Part shown: positions 62,928 to 64,000 of the stretch, piece by piece | How the letters are laid out: each line of letters starts with the position of its first letter | How positions within the stretch are numbered: the first letter of the stretch is position 1 | NCBI GenBank assembly: GCA_963746155.1 | Contig: CAVVAB010000012.1 | Span: 186,001-250,000 of the forward strand | Length of the DNA: 64,000 nt | Reading direction: 5' to 3' | Source: AC-32 sp963746155 | Lineage (GTDB): Bacteria > Actinomycetota > Thermoleophilia > Gaiellales > Gaiellaceae | Made by a program: the position numbers and the translations under genes | Notes under the pieces: generated by a model | The model's database searches: none | The model's input: the letters and a program-made list of their open reading frames with translations, nothing else | What the model was told of the DNA's origin: nothing

Positions 62928-63311
62928 ATGGCGCGCATCGCAGGAGTCAACATCCCGAACCAGAAGCGGCTCGAGATCGGGCTGACCTACATCTACGGGA
63001 TCGGCCAGTCGACCGCGAAGCGGATCTGCTCCGAGACGGGCCTCTCGCCGAACGAGAAGGTCAAGGACCTGACCGACGAAGAGGTCACGAAGCTCCGCGA
63101 GTTCATCGACGGAAAGCTCCAGGTCGAGGGCGACCTTCGCCGCGAGCGCACGCAGGCGATCAAGCGCCTGCAGGAGATCGGCGCGTACCGCGGCGTCCGC
63201 CACCGGCGCGGCCTGCCCGTCAACGGGCAGCGCACGAAGACCAACGCGCGCACGCGCAAGGGGCCGAAGAAGACGGTCGGCAGGGGCAAGAAGGCGGCAC
63301 AGAAGACCTGA
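62928..63311 (+). CDS. rpsM: 30S ribosomal protein S13
   Basis: 127 residues: MARIAGVNIPNQKRLEIGLTY, YGIGQSTAKRIC, RGVRHRRGLPVNGQRTKTNARTRKG. ATG overlaps with the rpsK unit downstream. Confidence 0.97.
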   Translation: MARIAGVNIPNQKRLEIGLTYIYGIGQSTAKRICSETGLSPNEKVKDLTDEEVTKLREFIDGKLQVEGDLRRERTQAIKRLQEIGAYRGVRHRRGLPVNGQRTKTNARTRKGPKKTVGRGKKAAQKT

Positions 63312-63716
63312 TGGCGCCACCTCGCAGACAAGCGACCCGTGGTCGGGCCCGTCGCCGCGTGCGCAAGAACATCGCGATCGGCCAGGCGCACATCAAGACG
63401 TCGTTCAACAACACGATCGTCTCGCTCACCGACAACGAGGGGAACGTGATCGCGTGGGAGTCCGCCGGGCTCGGCCGGGTTCAAGGGCTCGCGCAAGTCG
63501 ACCCCGTTCGCCGCCCAGGTGACCGCGGATGCCTGCGCGCGCAAGGGCATGGAGCACGGGCTGCAGAAGGTCGAGGTCTTCGTCAAGGGCCCGGGCGCCG
63601 GACGCGAGACGGCCATCCGCTCGCTCCAGGCTGCCGGCCTCGAGATCCTCGGCGTCAAGGACGTCACCCCGCAGGCCCACAACGGCGTGCGGCCGAAGAA
63701 GCGGCGGAGGGTCTGA
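63311..63716 (+). CDS. rpsK: 30S ribosomal protein S11, frameshifted in this sequence
   Basis: ATG 63311 gives RRVRKNIAIGQAHIKTSFNNTIVSLTDNEGNVIAWESAG. The rest (FKGSRKSTPFAAQVTADACARKG...GRETAIRSLQAAGLEILGVKDVTP) is in another frame. Deleting one base at about 63474-63478 gives AGLGGFKGSRKST and a 134-residue S11. Essential gene, so likely sequence error. Stop overlaps rpsD. Confidence 0.93.
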
Positions 63717-64000
63717 TGGCCAGGGATACGTCGCCGAAGTGCAAGCAGTGCCGCCGCGAGGGCATGAAGCTCTTTCTCAAGGGCGAGCGCTGTCTGACCG
63801 AGAAATGCGCGATCGAGCGCCGCAGCTACCCGCCGGGCGAGCACGGCCGCGGGCGCATCAAGCAGTCGGAGTATCTGGTCCAGCTGCGCGAGAAGCAGAA
63901 GGCGCGCCGCTACTACGGTCTGCTCGAGAAGCAGTTCCGCACGTACTACGCGAAGGCGGACAAGGCCTCGGGGATCACCGGCGAGGCCTTGCTGCGGCTG
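63716..64000 (+). CDS. rpsD: 30S ribosomal protein S4, 3' end outside window
   Basis: The first 95 residues: MARDTSPKCKQCRREGMKLF, then CLTEKCAIERRSYPPGEHG, the four-Cys zinc-binding form of S4, followed by QSEYLVQLREKQKARRYYG. The S4 RNA-binding domain lies beyond the window. It follows rpsK in the alpha operon; rpoA is expected next. Confidence 0.95.
   Translation, partial: MARDTSPKCKQCRREGMKLFLKGERCLTEKCAIERRSYPPGEHGRGRIKQSEYLVQLREKQKARRYYGLLEKQFRTYYAKADKASGITGEALLRL

Overview
The window is about 68% GC with strong third-position GC bias, many GTG/TTG starts and leaderless-looking starts with TAnnnT -10 boxes. Together with zinc-binding forms of S4, S14, L33 and L36, this points to a high-GC actinobacterial lineage. 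The pilin type, the Ala/Glu/Pro-rich tails on ribosomal proteins and the gene layout resemble Thermoleophilia (Gaiella/Solirubrobacter relatives). That placement is inference, not a search result.

Left end (1-4.4 kb): the 3' end of a STAND/cyclase-type ATPase regulator, a DUF4242 protein with a frameshifted FAD oxidase, and a geranylgeranyl-reductase-family flavoprotein. At 4.4-24 kb lies a type IVa pilus locus without a secretin: pilT1, a lytic transglycosylase/M23 hydrolase, a PASTA protein with a pilW-like prepilin, pilD, pilB, two tandem major pilins, a thioredoxin-like protein with a small partner, pilT2-pilM-pilN-pilO-pilP-like, a ParB-like protein, a pilV-like prepilin and pilC. It is interrupted at 7-10.8 kb by a metal-homeostasis operon (two-domain multicopper oxidase, ZIP transporter, DtxR repressor). 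Eight transcription starts in the pilus locus carry the same element, a hexamer (mostly CTCAAG-like), exactly 15 bp, then GCCGATAn. This matches the FliA/WhiG (sigma-28) promoter class. The pilus locus therefore looks like a sigma-28-type regulon, which is the most interesting signal in the window.

At 24-28.6 kb are small metabolic genes (YjbR, PdxH, creatininase family) and a three-gene ABC-2 exporter. From 28.7 kb to the right end is the conserved transcription/translation block: tRNA-Met(CAT), rpmG-secE-nusG-rplK-rplA, an L10 leader, rplJ-rplL, a small secreted-protein gene, rpoB-rpoC, a large secreted protein of unknown function, a GGDEF protein, then rpsL-rpsG-fusA-tuf followed by the S10, spc and alpha operons. 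It ends inside rpsD.

At least ten loci carry a single-base indel or stop inside an otherwise intact gene: FAD oxidase, thioredoxin-like gene, pilM, ABC ATPase, fusA twice, rplX, adk, M29 peptidase and rpsK. Several are essential single-copy genes and several indels lie in short homopolymers. The simplest reading is uncorrected consensus error in a long-read or metagenomic assembly, so these should not be treated as real pseudogenes without checking.
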